Source of the DNA: Molossus alvarezi
Lineage: Eukaryota; Chordata; Mammalia; Chiroptera; Molossidae
Reading direction: 5' to 3'
DNA length: 64,000 bases
NCBI GenBank assembly: GCA_037176705.1
Contig: CM073885.1
Location: forward strand, 92,132,501-92,196,500
Positions 12,160-23,835 of the stretch are shown in pieces (position 1 is the stretch's first letter; each line of letters starts with the position of its first letter). A program made the translations under genes and the position numbers. The notes under the pieces were generated by a model, which saw nothing but the letters and a program-made list of their open reading frames with translations, was not told the DNA's origin and did no database searches.

Positions 12160-15100
12160 TTAAATTGGGTTCTTTGTCTTCCTTTTGTTGAGTTGTATGA
12201 GTACTCTATACATTTTGCAAATTAGCCCCTTATCTGATGTATCATTGGCAATTATGGTCTCCCATACAGTGGGTTCCCTTTCCATTCTGATGGTTGTTTC
12301 TTTTGCTGTGCAGAAGCTTTTGCATTTGATGTAGTCCCATGTGTTCATTTTCTCCTTTGTTTCTGTTGCCTTAGGTGATGTATCAGTGAAAATTCTGCTG
12401 TGTATGATGTCTGAAATTTTGTTGCCTACATTTTCTTCTACGATTTTTATGGATTCACAGGTCACATTTAAGTCTTTTATCCATTTTGAGTTTATTCTTG
12501 TGTATGGTGTAAGTTGATGGTCTAGTTTCATTTTTTTGCATGTAGCTGTCCAATTTATTAAAGAGGCTATCATAACTCCGTTGTATGCTCTTGCCATTTT
12601 TGTCAAATATTAATTTAGCATAATGTCTTGGGTCCATTTTGGGTTCTCTGTTCTGTTCCACTGGTCTGTATGCCTGGTCTTGTGCCAATACCAGGCTGTT
12701 TTGATTACAGTAGCTTTGTAGTATAACCTGATATTTGGTATTGTGATCCCACTTACTTTGTCCTTCTTTTTCAAGATTGCTGTGGCTATTCGGGGATTTT
12801 TTTGGTTCCGTATGAACTTTTGAAGTATTTGTTCTAGTTCTGTAAAACATGTCATTGGTATTTTGATGGGAATTGCATTGAATCTATAGATTGCTTTGGG
12901 TAATATGGACATTTTAATGTTAATTCTTCCAATCCATGAACAAGGTATGTGCTTCCACTTTTTTGTATCTTCCTCTATTTCTTTTCTCAATGTCCTGTAG
13001 TTTTCTACAAATAGATCCTTTACTTCTTTGATTAAGTTTATTCCTAGGTCTCTTAAGTTTTTTGCTGCAATGGTAAATGGGATTTTTCTTCAGTTTCTCT
13101 TTCTGTGAGTTCATCAACGTTGCATAAGAATGCCATTGATTTCTTGATATTAATTTTGTATCCTGTCACTTTGCCAAATTTATTAAGTCTAGTAGATTTT
13201 TGATGGAGTCTTGAGGGATTTTTATGTATAATGTCATGTCATCTGCAAATAATGACAGTTTCATTTCCTCCTTTCCAACTGGGATTCCTTTTATTTTTTC
13301 TTCCTGTCTGATTGCTGTGGCTAAGACTTCCAGTACTATATTAAATAAGAGTAGCAAAAGGGGCATCCATGTCTTGTTCCTGTTTTTACGTAAAATGCTT
13401 TTAGTTTTAGCCCATTGAGTATGCTGTTGGTTGTAGGTCTTTCATATATGGCCTTTATTATGTCAAGATATGATCCCTCTAGTCCCACATTGCTGAGCAT
13501 TTTTATGAGAAATGGGTACTGGATTTTGTCAAATGCTTTTTCAGCTTCTATTGATATGATCGTGTGGTTTTTATCCTTCATTTTGTGTATGTGGTGTATC
13601 ACATTTATTGATTTGCAAATATTGTATCAGCCTTGCATTCCTGGGATGAATCCCACTTGGACATGGTGAATAATTTTTTTGATGTATTACTGGATCTGAT
13701 TTGCTAGTATTTAGTATTTTGTTCAGGATTTTGACATCTTTGTTCATCAGGCATATTGGCGTGTAGTTTTCTTTCTTTGTAGTGTCTATCTGGTTTTGGA
13801 ATTAGAATTATGCTGGCCTCATAAAATGAGTATGGAAGTCTTCCTTCTTTTTGAATTTCTTAAAAAAAGTTTGGGAAGAATGTTCGGTAAAACTCCCCCA
13901 TGAAGTCATCCGGGCCTGAGCTTTTGTTTGCTGGGAAAGTCTTGATTACCTCTTCTATTTGCTTAGTTGTTATTGGTCTGTTCAAGTTTTCCGTCTTTTC
14001 CTGGTCCTGTTTTGGGAGACTATGTGTTTCTAGAAAGTTGTTCATTTCACTTAGATTGTTGAATTTGTTGCCATATATTTGTTCATAGTATTTGTTAATG
14101 ATCCTTTGTATTTCTGTAGTGTCAGTTGTTACTTCTCTTTCATTTCTGATTTTGTGTATTGGGGTTCTCTCTCTTTGTTTCTTGGTGAGTCTTGCTAAGG
14201 GTCCATCAATCTTGTTTATCTTTTCGAAAAACCACCTCTTTGCTTCATTGATTTTTTGAATTGTTTTTTGGTCTCTATGTCATTTATTTCTGCTTTGATC
14301 TTTACTATTTTCTTCCTTCTACTTCCTCTGGGGTTTTCTTTTGGTTTGCTCACTAGTTCTTTAAGTTGTGAGGTTAGTCTATTAGAAAATTTTTCATGTT
14401 TCTTGAGGTAGGCTTGTAGTGCTATGAACTTCCCTTTCAGAACTGCTTTCGCTGCACTCCACAGATTTTGTGTTGTTGTGTGTTTGTTTTCATTGGTTTC
14501 CAGGAACTTTTTGATTTCTTCCTTGATCTCCTCGGTGACCCATTCATTGTTTAATAACATGCTATTTAGCCTCCATGTGTTCAAATGTCTTTGCATGTTC
14601 TTGTTGCAATTGATTTCTAGTTTCATGCAACTGTGATCTGAGAAGATGCTTGATATGATTTCAGCCTTCTTGAACTTGTAGAGACTTAGGTTGTGTCCTA
14701 ACATGTGGTCTATCTTTGAAAATGCCCCATGTGCACTTGAGAAGAATGTGAAGTCTGTAGTTTTGGGGTGTAATTCTCTGTAGATGTTTATTAAATTTAT
14801 TTGGTCTAGTGCTTCATTTAGAGTCTCTGTTTACTCTCTAATTTTTTGTCTAGAGGATTTATCCAGTGATGTCAGCAGGGTGTTGAAGTCCCCTGCTATG
14901 AGTTTATTGCTGTCAATTTCTCCTTTGAAGTCTTCCTGAAGATTTTTAATATATTTTGGTGCTCCTATATTGGGTGCATATATGTTTATCAAGGTTATAT
15001 CTTCCTGTTGGATAGATCCTTTCAATATTATGTAGTGGCCTTCTTTGTCTCTAGTTATGGTCTTCATTTTGAAATCTATTTTATCAGATATGAGTATTGC

Positions 15101-15220
15101 TACCTCAGCTTTTTTTTCTTTCCATTTGCTTGGAAGATTTTTTACCATCCCTTCACTTTCAACTATGTGAGTCTTGTGTTGTGAGGTGGGTCTCATGTAA
15201 ACCACATATATGTGAGTCAT
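12160..15220 (-). pseudogene. L1 ORF2 (endonuclease-RT) broken into fragments
   Basis: Successive open pieces on the minus strand map colinearly onto L1 ORF2p. 15220-14831 is endonuclease, including 'GDFNTLL'. 14704-14216 is the endonuclease end with the 'SDH' catalytic motif, then a basic linker. 14045-13860 contains 'NKSSGPD'. 13602-13336 is RT ('AEKAFDKIQ'), and 13366-13166 carries the 'FADD' RT active site. 12990-12610, 12850-12455 and 12606-12160 are the thumb and C-terminal parts. Adjacent pieces overlap in different frames, showing indels. Catalytic motifs survive, but no protein longer than 162 residues can be made from them. Confidence 0.85.
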
Positions 15221-16269
15221 GTTTTCTTATCCAATCAGCTACTCTTTTTATCAGAGCATTCCGTCCATTTACATTTAAGGTGATTATTGATATGTACTTA
15301 TTTATTGCCCTTTTTTTTTAGTGTGGTTATATTTTTCTTCCTATTTCTTTTACCAATTACAGCAGTCCTTTTAGCATATCTTGCAGTGCTGGTTTGGTGC
15401 TAATGTTAATGTATTCCCTTAGCCTTTTTTTTTTTTTTTTTGGTCTGGGAAGCTCTTTATTTGTCCTTCTATTTTGAATGATAGCCTTGCTGGGTAGAGT
15501 AGTCTTGGATTCAGATCCTTGTTTTTCATGACCTTGATTACTTCATGCCATTCCCTTCTGGCCTGTAGTGTTTCTGTTGAGAAGTCAGCTAGAAGCCTTA
15601 TGGGGGTTCCTTTGTAGGTATCCTGTTACTTATCTCCTGCTGCCTTTAGGATTCTCTCTTTGTCTTAAATTTTTGGCATATTGATTATTGTGTGTCTTGG
15701 TGTGGGCCTGTTTGGGTTCTTCTTAAACTTGAATTCCTTCTTCCTTCACCAAATTAGGAAAGCCTTCTGTCACTATTTCTTCAAATATATTCTCTAACCC
15801 TTGCTCATTTTCTTCCTCTTTGGGGACTTCTATGGTGCGAATATTATTAGGTTTCAAATTGTCCCACAGTTCTCTTAAGCTCTTTTCCTGTTTTTTAATT
15901 GTTTTTTATGTTTGGTTTTCTGATTGCTTGATTTTTTTCTACCCTGTATTCTAATTCACTGATCCAGTCCTCAGCTTCCTTTACTCTGCTGTTTAGTCCT
16001 TCCAATGTGTTCTTTATTTCTGTTATGTCATTCTTCATTTCTTGTTGGTAGTGTTTAATTTCCAATTTGTTGATTACAATGTTTCTGTGTCTTTGCTCAT
16101 GGTGTTGATGTCCTTACACATGCTGTTGAGCTTTCTTAAGATCATGGCTCTGAATTCTAGCTCTGTTAACTTGGTTAACTGTATTTCATTTATCTTATCT
16201 TTGGTAGAAGTCTCTTGTTCTTTCATTTGAGATTTGTTTCTTTGTTTCACCATTTTGGCTATGTCAGTG

Positions 16270-17062
16270 GATTTTGGAGTCTGCCAAATTTTCTCTGTGG
16301 GTGTTAGTGTTTTGCTGTTTGTGGCTCCCTCTACTGGGGTTGGATGAGCCTGGGAGGACCCACGTTAAACACCACTATCAAGTCTTACTTTCCTGGGTAG
16401 AGTTGCAAGCCCAAGCACAGTTCAGTGATCCTCTAGTTTTTTGCCTGGAGGCTATTAGTCGGGTTAGTTGAAGAGCCTTGGGTCCTCAGTTGAATGAAAA
16501 ACTGCCTCAGGTGTTCAGTTTAAGGGCATTTCCTGAGGGTGGGGCAGATGCTGGTTTTCAATGAGTCTCAATTTGCATTTCAATGTTCCACCTGGGTGGG
16601 GTTGAATCTCTGAGGGAGGGGGTCACAGCCTTTCCCCAGAGCCCTGGGAAGTAGTTAGATGGCCACTGCCCTGTGTGGCCGCAACTCAGCAAAAGCTCTG
16701 AGTGCCCTCCAAATCTCGAGTGTCCCCACACAGTTCCAGTCCAGTTGCCCTCCCTCTGCTGGAGCCTAAAGTGAGTGGTTGTGGTATTTTAGCGCTATGT
16801 CCCAGCTCTGCACTGTGGAGCGGGCTTAGGAGTTTAACCCTGAGTATGTTGCTCACAGCTAAGGCCACTGTGGGCTCCCAGCCCCCTTCTTGCGCCTTCG
16901 CAATCCTACCAGGATCAATTTAGTGTCCCTGGTTATCTGGTCCTTGAAAGCTGCTTTTCTGTTGCTTTTTCCTGATGATTTGTCTTTATTTTAGCTGTAA
17001 TTCCAGTTTGGTCCTGGGAGATGGTCTGTGTAGCTTCCTTTCACTCTACTGCTATTTTGGAA
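16270..17062 (-). promoter_or_regulatory. L1 5'UTR / internal promoter remnant
   Basis: GC-richer than its surroundings, with phrases such as 'gtggctccctctactgggg' and 'ctgggagatggtctgtgtag'. It lies directly upstream (minus-strand sense) of the ORF1 region, where L1 elements keep their internal RNA polymerase II promoter. That role is inferred from position only, and many mutations are expected. Short frames of 60-73 codons on both strands here are compositional. Confidence 0.55.
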
Positions 17063-17069
17063 TCTCTAA

Positions 17070-17270
17070 ATTAATTAATTTTTGTTACAGATGTTTCTCC
17101 TTTCCACCCCCAGACACTCTCCTTCAGATCCATCCCCACCTCCCACAAGCTTTTTTGTCTATGTCCATTGGTTATGTATACATGCATATAAGTGCTTTGT
17201 TTTATCTCATCCATCACCCTCTCCCCCTCCTCTGAGGTTTGTCAGTCTGAGCCGTACTCCTTTGTATGAT
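17070..17270 (-). mobile_element. L1 3'UTR fragment, minus strand
   Basis: It begins 'tttttgttacagatgtttc', the antisense 3' end of the local young L1 family, and runs through the C-rich tract and 'tttgtcagtctgagccg'. It breaks off near 17270. It abuts the 5' end of the long L1 at 17062, giving two L1s in the same orientation head to tail. Probably the long L1 inserted at the A-tail of this shorter copy. Confidence 0.8.
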
Positions 17271-18119
17271 TGTACTTTTATATACTTGTCCAGTGTAGTT
17301 TACAAAAATGTTGGTATCATATATGCATTTGTTGAACTTGATTTTTTTTCCACTCAATTTTATTTTCAAAATCTGTCCATGGCATATGCGTATAATTAAA
17401 TCTGACATTAAACATGTATATTAATTTGTTTCTTCCTTAAATTTCAGAAAAAAAAAACATTTAATAAAGCATTATACCCAAATGACAAAGAACATGTAGA
17501 TTGTAGTGATAGCAAAGAGAACAAGCTGACAAAACAAAGTTCAAAGCAGATGAATGAATGGGGACTAATTGAGCAAATTGGAGAAAGCTAAATCTAAGTC
17601 TGCAGGAGATGGAAGAAGGGAAAGTCCAAAAGAATTTATTTTATGAGGCAAAATCCTAGTACTGTGTACCTGTATATGTAGGCATTTAGACTGAAAATGA
17701 GATGACAGAATAAAGGCCCTTGTAAACAACTGGTTAATTTCTCATCTCATGCTCCATCTCCGGCTTCCAAGAGACTAACATTCCTTCACTACTACAGGGG
17801 TTGGAGGACAGGTATGGGATTGATTCCAAAGAGACCTCAGAAAGGATAGTACTTGAGAGTAAACACATGATTCTGTCCCTTTCTTTAAATCCATATGCTT
17901 GTATGTCACAAAGAACGAGGAAAATAGCAATAATAAAATTTGATTTTAGGACGTTCAAGATGGAATGCAGACTGTGACAAATGAGCATAAAAATATATAA
18001 TATCTTACTTAAGGCTATACAAAAAGTTGACAAAAGTAATCTTGGAAAGCAGTGTTTACTGGATATTTTAAGATTCAATGCAAAAAATTATTCATAAATA
18101 CTATACTCTCATTGGTACA
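17271..18119. other. No gene recognised
   Basis: AT-rich, apparently single-copy. The only sizeable frame, 17734-18078 (minus, 114 codons), has no domain, no codon signal that I can see and no exon context, so I leave it out as a gene. Confidence 0.45.
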
Positions 18120-19490
18120 TATTTTTCTCAGAGTGATTCTAAATTACATGTATACTATAATTATAGTAAAATAAGAAGAGTTGATGGGAGCCAGGTTTCT
18201 TACCCTCAGAGAAAGAAGGAAAGGGTAGAATAAACCCTGTAGTTCTGACCAGATTCAAGCTAGAGATACCAATATGAACTCATGTTCACTTTAATAGCTA
18301 TAAAGAAACACACATACAGAAATAAATATAGATGTGTGGGTGTGTATTCATGGGTCAGTAGACATCATTTCTGGATCTCTCAACTGAGATAGCCTAGAAT
18401 CAGTGATTTTTTTTGCAGAAGTGGTTGAGTCTAGCACTCTGAAAGGGAAAATAAAAAATGAACCTGGTGCATATTGCATTGACAGAAAGCAAGGACATGT
18501 TTAAAAAAAAAACAAAGATGCAGAACTAACCTAAAAGACCTCCAATGGAAAAATATAGAAAACTTTGATCAACACAATAAATAAATACAGTATTAAATGA
18601 TGTCTCAAATAATAAAATAATATCCATGAGTGAATACTAATATAAATGATTGAATAAATACACGAGAGAGAATAAATATTCCCTCCAGAAAAAAAAAATC
18701 CAAATAATATATGTAGTAAATTTTTACCTCTTCTTACAAAAACAATTCATGACAATTTTTAGCCAAATCAAACTGAGAGACAGTGTACAAAATACCTGAT
18801 CAGTAGTTTTCAAATGTGCCAAGGTCATAAAAAACAGAAACATTGAGAAATGGTCCCAGAGAAGAGGACACCAAAGAGACTAATACAGGATTCCGTGATG
18901 ATTAAAGGCAATGTGTTATCCTGACTTAGATTCTGGAACAGTAAAGGCAGTCGAAGAAAAAATAGTGACATATAAATGAAAGCTGTGGCTTATTTAATAG
19001 TTTGTATCAATGCCAATTATAGCACTAATGTTAATGTTTCTGTTTTGGGAAATACAGTGATACCTCGGTTCTCGAACATAATTCGTTCCAGGAGGACGGT
19101 CGAGAACCGAATTTGTTCGAGAACCGAAGCAATGAAACCCAATAGGAAAGCGTGACTCCACAACGCGTGACTCTCTCTCTGCACGCACACTGATGACGCA
19201 AGCAAGGCGCGCTGGGCCGAATGAACGCCATTCGGCTCAACTCGGCTCATCTCGGAAGTTCGAGTTCCAAATATTTGTTCGGATTCCGAGACAAATTTTC
19301 TCGAATCTCCTGGTCGAATACCGATTTGGTCGAAAACCGAGGCGTTCGAGAACCGAGGTATCACTGTATACTATGGTTGTATATGATGTTAACATTACAG
19401 GAAGCTGGGAGAAGGATATAAAAGAAGTCTCTCTTACTTTTGTAACTTTTTTGTAACTCTAAAATTATTCCAAAATAACAATGATAGCAA
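18120..19490 (+). mobile_element. Ancient L1M 3'UTR, sense, split by a MITE
   Basis: Sense-strand phrases typical of old L1M 3'UTRs are present on both sides of the MITE. On the left are 'gcaatgtgttatcctgac' and 'gtatcaatgccaattatag'. On the right are 'actatggttgtatatgatg', 'gaagctgggagaaggat' and the terminal 'tctaaaattattccaaaat'. The two halves join logically when the insertion is removed. The right part marks the 3' end. The start near 18120 is approximate. Confidence 0.65.
19055..19366. mobile_element. Tc1/mariner (Tigger/pogo-like) MITE, 312 bp
   Basis: This is a 312-bp unit with perfect 23-bp terminal inverted repeats. It begins 'cagtgatacctcggttctcg' (19055-19074) and ends with the exact complement at 19344-19366. 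It is flanked by TA on both sides (19053-19054 and 19367-19368), the target duplication of Tc1/mariner elements. Inside are subterminal copies of 'ttcgagaaccga' and many CpGs, unlike the CpG-poor host DNA. The frames through it (up to 115 codons) lack a transposase motif, so it is non-autonomous. It inserted in an ancient L1M 3'UTR. Similar 'cagtgatacctcgg' termini belong, from memory, to the pogo/Tigger group. Confidence 0.88.
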
Positions 19491-19844
19491 TTACAGTGGG
19501 GATGGGAGAAAAGTAGTACTGAAGGCCATATTATTAAATAGGGAAATTAGACAAGTACTTATCATCAAAGAGATTTATATAAAACCCTGTTTGAAGTGAA
19601 GCAATAAGTCGTGTTGAGAGGGAGAGAAGATACATGTCAGAAGAACAGCAAGGAGATCGGTATGTCTGGAGTAAAATTATAAGGGGGCAAGAAATGTTAA
19701 ATTATATCTATGAATAAAAGTGTGGACCAGTGACGAGGAATGGATCATATAAAGCCTTATAGGAAATGATTATTTCTTTGGATTTTATCTTGAGAGGTAG
19801 CAAGCCAGAAGGGGGCTTTTAGAAGAGTAATATGACCAGATGTC

Positions 19845-20096
19845 TTTTTTCTTTTTAAATTTTCACCTGAGGACATTTTTTCATTTTTTGTTCAGATAGA
19901 GTAGGAGGGAGAGAGGGGAAGAGAGAGAAAGAGAAACATCCTCATGAAAGGGTCACATCAAGTGACTGCCAACTGCACAACCCAACCAGGGCCGGGGACA
20001 AACTGCAACTGAGATACATGCCCTTAGCGGGAACTGAACCCGGGTCTCTCTGAACTGCAGGCCGACACTCTAATCACTGAGCCAAACCGGCCAGGG
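19845..20096 (-). mobile_element. Ves-type SINE (subfamily A), minus strand
   Basis: It shows the antisense subfamily-A tail 'cacctgaggacattt', the body and the head 'gagccaaaccggccagggc'. A 9-bp duplication, ccagatgtc, lies at 19836-19844 and 20097-20105. It interrupts the L2 remnant, whose sequence resumes without loss. Confidence 0.93.
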
Positions 20097-20559
20097 CCAG
20101 ATGTCATATTTTTAAAGTATTCTTCTGACTGCTCTGGTGAGAAAGGGGTGGAGAGAGAAAAGAGTGGAGGAGGAAGACCAGTTAGGAGGCTATTAGAGTA
20201 ATCCAAATAAGATAGAATGTTGTTTGGGAAGTGGTAGTATGTAAGTCATGAGAAGTGGTCATATTGTGTATATATATTTAAAGGTAGAGCCAACATAAAT
20301 TTTTGGACAGGTGGGTTAAAAAATAAAATGAGAGGCAAAAGATGCTGCCAACATTTTTGGCTTAAACAATAAAAAATAAAGAATTGGCGCTCAGAAAGAC
20401 AGAAGTCTATGAGTGAAAAAGGATCTTGAGGGAATAGTTTTGAGTTAATTTGGAATATGTTGCATCTGAAATGATTATTCTGACTGAAGATAAAGAATAA
20501 ATTTCAATTCATATTTCAGGGGAAAGTTCCAGACTTGAGACCTATATTCTCAAGTTTAA

Positions 20560-20579
20560 ACACACACACACACACACAA
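20560..20579. repeat. (CA)n microsatellite
   Basis: Nine to ten CA units inside the L2 remnant, followed by an AT-rich run. Confidence 0.85.
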
Positions 20580-20660
20580 CATACATATATATTTAAAAGG
20601 TTGATATTGAATGTGTTGGCCTAGGGAATGAGAATGAGTAAAGAGAAGAGGTTATAATAC

Positions 20661-20981
20661 TTAGTCCTTGGGTACACTAAAGTTTAGATGACAGAAATCT
20701 GAAGAAGAACCAGGAGAGGAACTAAGAAGAAACAGCAAGTACATTATGAAGAAATGCAAAGGAATGGAATGACTGAATCCAAGTGAAGAATATGATTCTA
20801 GGAAGGAAAGAGCTACTCTGTTCAGTAGTTTATGAAAGGTTGTATACAGTGATGACCACTGGATTGTGGAGGTCACTGCTGACCTAGACAAGAGCCATTT
20901 GCATGGATTAGTGTGGGGCAAAATCATGATTAAATTGGGTTCAAGAGAAAACAAATTGGTTGTTAGAGTGATGAACCTCAA
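20661..20981 (-). pseudogene. L2 reverse-transcriptase fragment
   Basis: A 106-codon open stretch still shows the L2 RT block leading into the 'VPQG' motif, here 'NFSVPKD'. Upstream is a 'SSLGFSHSIP...FFIMYLLF' segment that matches the region between the first catalytic Asp block and that motif. The conserved glycine and glutamine of the motif are lost. It is a chance-preserved frame in a dead element. Confidence 0.6.
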
Positions 20982-21175
20982 AGGGAAAGGGGAAGGGAGG
21001 GTGGGATGAGATAAACCAAAGAATTTCTATGCATATATGCATAACCAATGGACACCAACAATAGTGTGGGAAGGCAGGAGGGGGCGAGATTGGGGAGGAG
21101 GGGGTCAGTGGGGTAAAAAAGGGGGGACATAAGTAATATATTCAACAATAAGATGAGTTAAAAAAAAAAAAAAAG
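20982..21175 (+). mobile_element. L1 3'UTR fragment, sense, with A-tail
   Basis: Sense-strand end of the local L1 family: G-rich tract, 'gataaaccaaagaatttc', 'tgcatatatgcataacca', then a second G-rich tract and a terminal A15 run (about 21160-21175). This is one of the few plus-strand young L1 ends here. It is extremely 5'-truncated, under 200 bp. Two potential G-quadruplex tracts lie at 20983-21005 and 21080-21126. Confidence 0.8.
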
Positions 21176-21186
21176 AAAATAGAAGA

Positions 21187-21390
21187 GTCTGGCTGGTGTA
21201 GCTCGGTGGATTGAGCATTATCCCATGAACTGAGAGTTCCCAGTTTGATTCCTGATCAGGGTAAATGCCCGGGTTGCAGGCTGGATCCCATGTGGTTCTC
21301 TCTCACATGGATGGCTCCATTTCTCTCTCCTTAAAATAAATGAATAAATAAAAGCATTAAAATAATAGTAATAATAATAAATAAAACCCA
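21187..21390 (+). mobile_element. Ves-type SINE (subfamily B), shortened
   Basis: It starts 'tctggctggtgtagctcgg', keeps 'cccatgaactgagagttcc' and 'cctgatcagggtaaatgcc', but has lost about 30-40 bp around the 'gggatcatgcaggaggc' region. It ends in an A-rich tail with ATA/ATT repeats (21345-21390). It lies directly behind the L1 A-tail, a common landing place for L1-mobilised SINEs. Confidence 0.85.
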
Positions 21391-21737
21391 TGATCTCTTT
21401 TAAAACAAGAGAAAGTAGAAGAATTAGACACAGCGAATACAGAAATCTCTACATTTACTGTTTACTTATTTATGTTAACTATAAAGGTACATTAACATGA
21501 TTATTTCTCTCAGAAATGGTAGAAAATATCTCCAAGTATTTTAAGAGCTTTCTAAAAACAATGCTCCTGGAATTGGGTTGAAGCTAAATGATGATTTATA
21601 TTTAATGAAAACACCAATTTAGATGGTTACTCTAAATTCACTAAATAAAGTAGGATTTGACAAAAATCTTACTTTTTTTATTATAGCTGTATTTTTGTTT
21701 TATCTGTGAATATTCAGTGGATTTTGAAGTGGCATTT

Positions 21738-21842
21738 TTTTTATTGTTGACACTATTGCAAATGTCCCCCATTTCCCCTCTTTTGCCTACCTCAACTCAG
21801 CACCCCCCACCACCACTAGGCCCTCACCACACTGTTGTCTAT
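21738..21842 (-). mobile_element. Short L1 3'UTR fragment, minus strand
   Basis: 'ttattgttgacactattgc' followed by a C-rich tract and 'accacactgttgtctatt' matches a variant bat L1 3' end. About 105 bp are left, severely 5'-truncated. Confidence 0.6.
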
Positions 21843-22194
21843 TTAAATTTAAGGGTGATGCTTAACTTTGAAGTCCTATTACAAAAGCATTTTTAGGGAA
21901 TCAGATTATAACAAGCATGAGGTCTATCTTGTCCCAATTCACAATTTATGTATGATTTTGATAGGTTGGCTACTGTAGTAGTGGAAGAACAAGAATAAAG
22001 TGAAAATAGATAAACCTAGAGCAGTCAATTGCATTTTGCGAATATGGTCAGATACTGGTCATATATGATAATTATGACATTTAATTTTCAATCACAAATC
22101 TATTTTATGTACTTCTCAAATCTTTCTTCAAAAATAGTGACTTAAAAACAAATGTATATTTCAAAAACATTTCAATGGATATTTTATTTATTAT

Positions 22195-23835
22195 TATTTT
22201 TTAATTTATCTTTATTGTTGAAAGTGTTATAGACATCCATCCTTTTCCCTCAATGACATCCTCTTCCCCCTCCTGCCCCCCTCCTGCCTTCATTGCACTG
22301 TTGTCTGTGTCCATTGGTTACACATATATGCATATAAATTCTTGGGTTTATCTCTTCCAGTTCCCTATCCTCCTTCCCTCTGAGGTTTGTTAGTCTGTTC
22401 CCTGCTTCCAGGTCTCTGTATCTCCTTCGCTCATCAGTTGAATTTGTTCATTATATTCCACAAATAAGAGAGATCATGTGATACTTGTTTTTCTCTGTTG
22501 GCTTATTTTGCTTGGCATAATACTCTCCAGGCCCCTCAATGTTATCTCAAAGAATAAGAGATCTTTCTTTCTTATAGCTGCATAGTACTCCATTGTGTAT
22601 ATGTACCACAGCTTTTTTGTCCACTCATTTATTGATGGACACTTAGGCTGTTTCCAGATCTTAGCTATTGTAAATAGTGCTGCTGTGAACATGGGGGTAC
22701 ATATATTCATTCTTATTGGTGTTTCAGGCTTCTTAGGGTATATTTCTAGAAGTGGAATTGCTGGGTGGAATGGCAGTTTCATTTTTAATTTTTTGAGGAA
22801 ACACCATAGTGTTTTCCATAGTGGCTGCACCAGTATACTAGAGTCCCCTTTTCTCAACATCCTCACCAGCACTTGTTTAATGATTTGTTGATGACAGCCA
22901 TTCTCGCCGTTGTGAGGTGATTCCTCATAGTTGTTTTAATTTGCATCTCTCTGATGATTAGTAATGATGAGCATTTTTTTCATACATCTTTTGGCCATTT
23001 GTATGTCCTGTTTGGAGGGGTGTCTATTCAGGTTCTCTGCCCATTTTAATTGGATTGTCTTCCTGTTGAGTTGTATGAGTACTTTATATATTTTTTAAAT
23101 TAATCCCTTATCCAATATATCATTGGAAAATATGTTTTTCCATACAGTGGCTTCCTTTTTCATTTTGATGCTGGTTTCTTTTGCTGTGCATAAGCTTTTT
23201 AGATTGATATAGTCCCATTTATTAATTTTTTCCTTTGTTTCTCTTGCCCTTGGCACTGTATCAGTGAAAGTTCTGCTATGTGTGATGTCTGAGATTTTGC
23301 TGCCTACATTATCTTCTAGGATTTTTATGGTTTCATGAGTTACATTTAAGTCTTTTATCCATTTTGAGTTTATTCTTGTGCATGGTGTAAATTGGTGGTA
23401 TAGTTTCGGTATTTTTTTTTTCTTTGCATATAACTGTCCAATTTTCCCAACACCATTTATTAAAGAGACTGTCTTAACTCCATTGTATGTTCTTGCCTCC
23501 TTTGTCAAATGTTAATTGTGCATAATATCTTGGGTTTATTTCTGGGTTTTCTGTTCTGCTCTATTGACCTATATTCCTGTTCTTGTGCCAGTACCAGACT
23601 GTTTTGATTATGATGGCTTTGTAGTATAACCTGATATCTGGTATTATGATCCCTCCTACTTTGTTCTTTTTTTCAAGATTACTGTGGCTAGTCTGAGTCT
23701 TTTTTGGTTCAATATAAACTTCTGGTGTATTTGTTCTAGGTCTGTGAAATACACCGCTGGTATTAAAACAGGGATTGCACTGAATTTATAGATTGCTTTG
23801 GGTAATATGGACATTTTAATAATGTTTTAAACTTT
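22195..23835 (-). mobile_element. L1, 5'-truncated, minus strand
   Basis: It runs from a 3'UTR ('tttattgttgaaagtgtta', C-rich tract, 'tctgtgtccattggttac') through the C-terminal part of ORF2 to 'gggtaatatggacattttaa', where it stops. Open pieces at 22474-22872 and 23095-23508 (minus) encode decayed C-terminal ORF2p segments. These include '[16 protein letters not shown]' and 'YTMEYYAAIRKKD'. It is more diverged than the copy at 29.9-31.4 kb. Confidence 0.88.

Larger units (their letters stand above)
11300..17062 (-). mobile_element. Nearly full-length L1, minus strand, decayed
   Basis: This is the most complete LINE-1 in the window, about 5.75 kb. Reading on the minus strand from right to left: a GC-richer 5'UTR (about 17062-16270), an ORF1 region (about 16250-15320) with no frame above 60 codons, and the ORF2 endonuclease (about 15290-14600). 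The RT domain (about 14050-13000), the C-terminal region to about 11550, and a 3'UTR ending in the T-rich run at about 11284-11325 complete it. ORF2 is split by frameshifts and stops into at least eight pieces. It cannot move by itself. L1 elements copy their RNA into DNA at a nicked target, so this copy is a molecular fossil that arrived almost complete. Confidence 0.9.
19600..20975 (-). mobile_element. Long L2 (LINE-2) remnant, minus strand
   Basis: Antisense L2 ORF2 phrases occur in the right order: 'aaagccttataggaaatg', 'gattttatcttgagagg', 'ttcttctgactgctctgg', 'ccagttaggaggctatta', 'gtccttgggtacact' and 'ttgtggaggtcactgctgac'. Together they cover about 1.1 kb of the RT and C-terminal coding part, excluding the inserted SINE at 19845-20096. 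L2 stopped moving before the eutherian radiation, so this is one of the oldest layers of the window. All frames are broken. Confidence 0.75.

Noticed and set aside
19017..19364. 115-codon frame across the MITE as a transposase
   Set aside because: No DDE or helix-turn-helix motif; the element is only 312 bp and the frame is made of its repeats.
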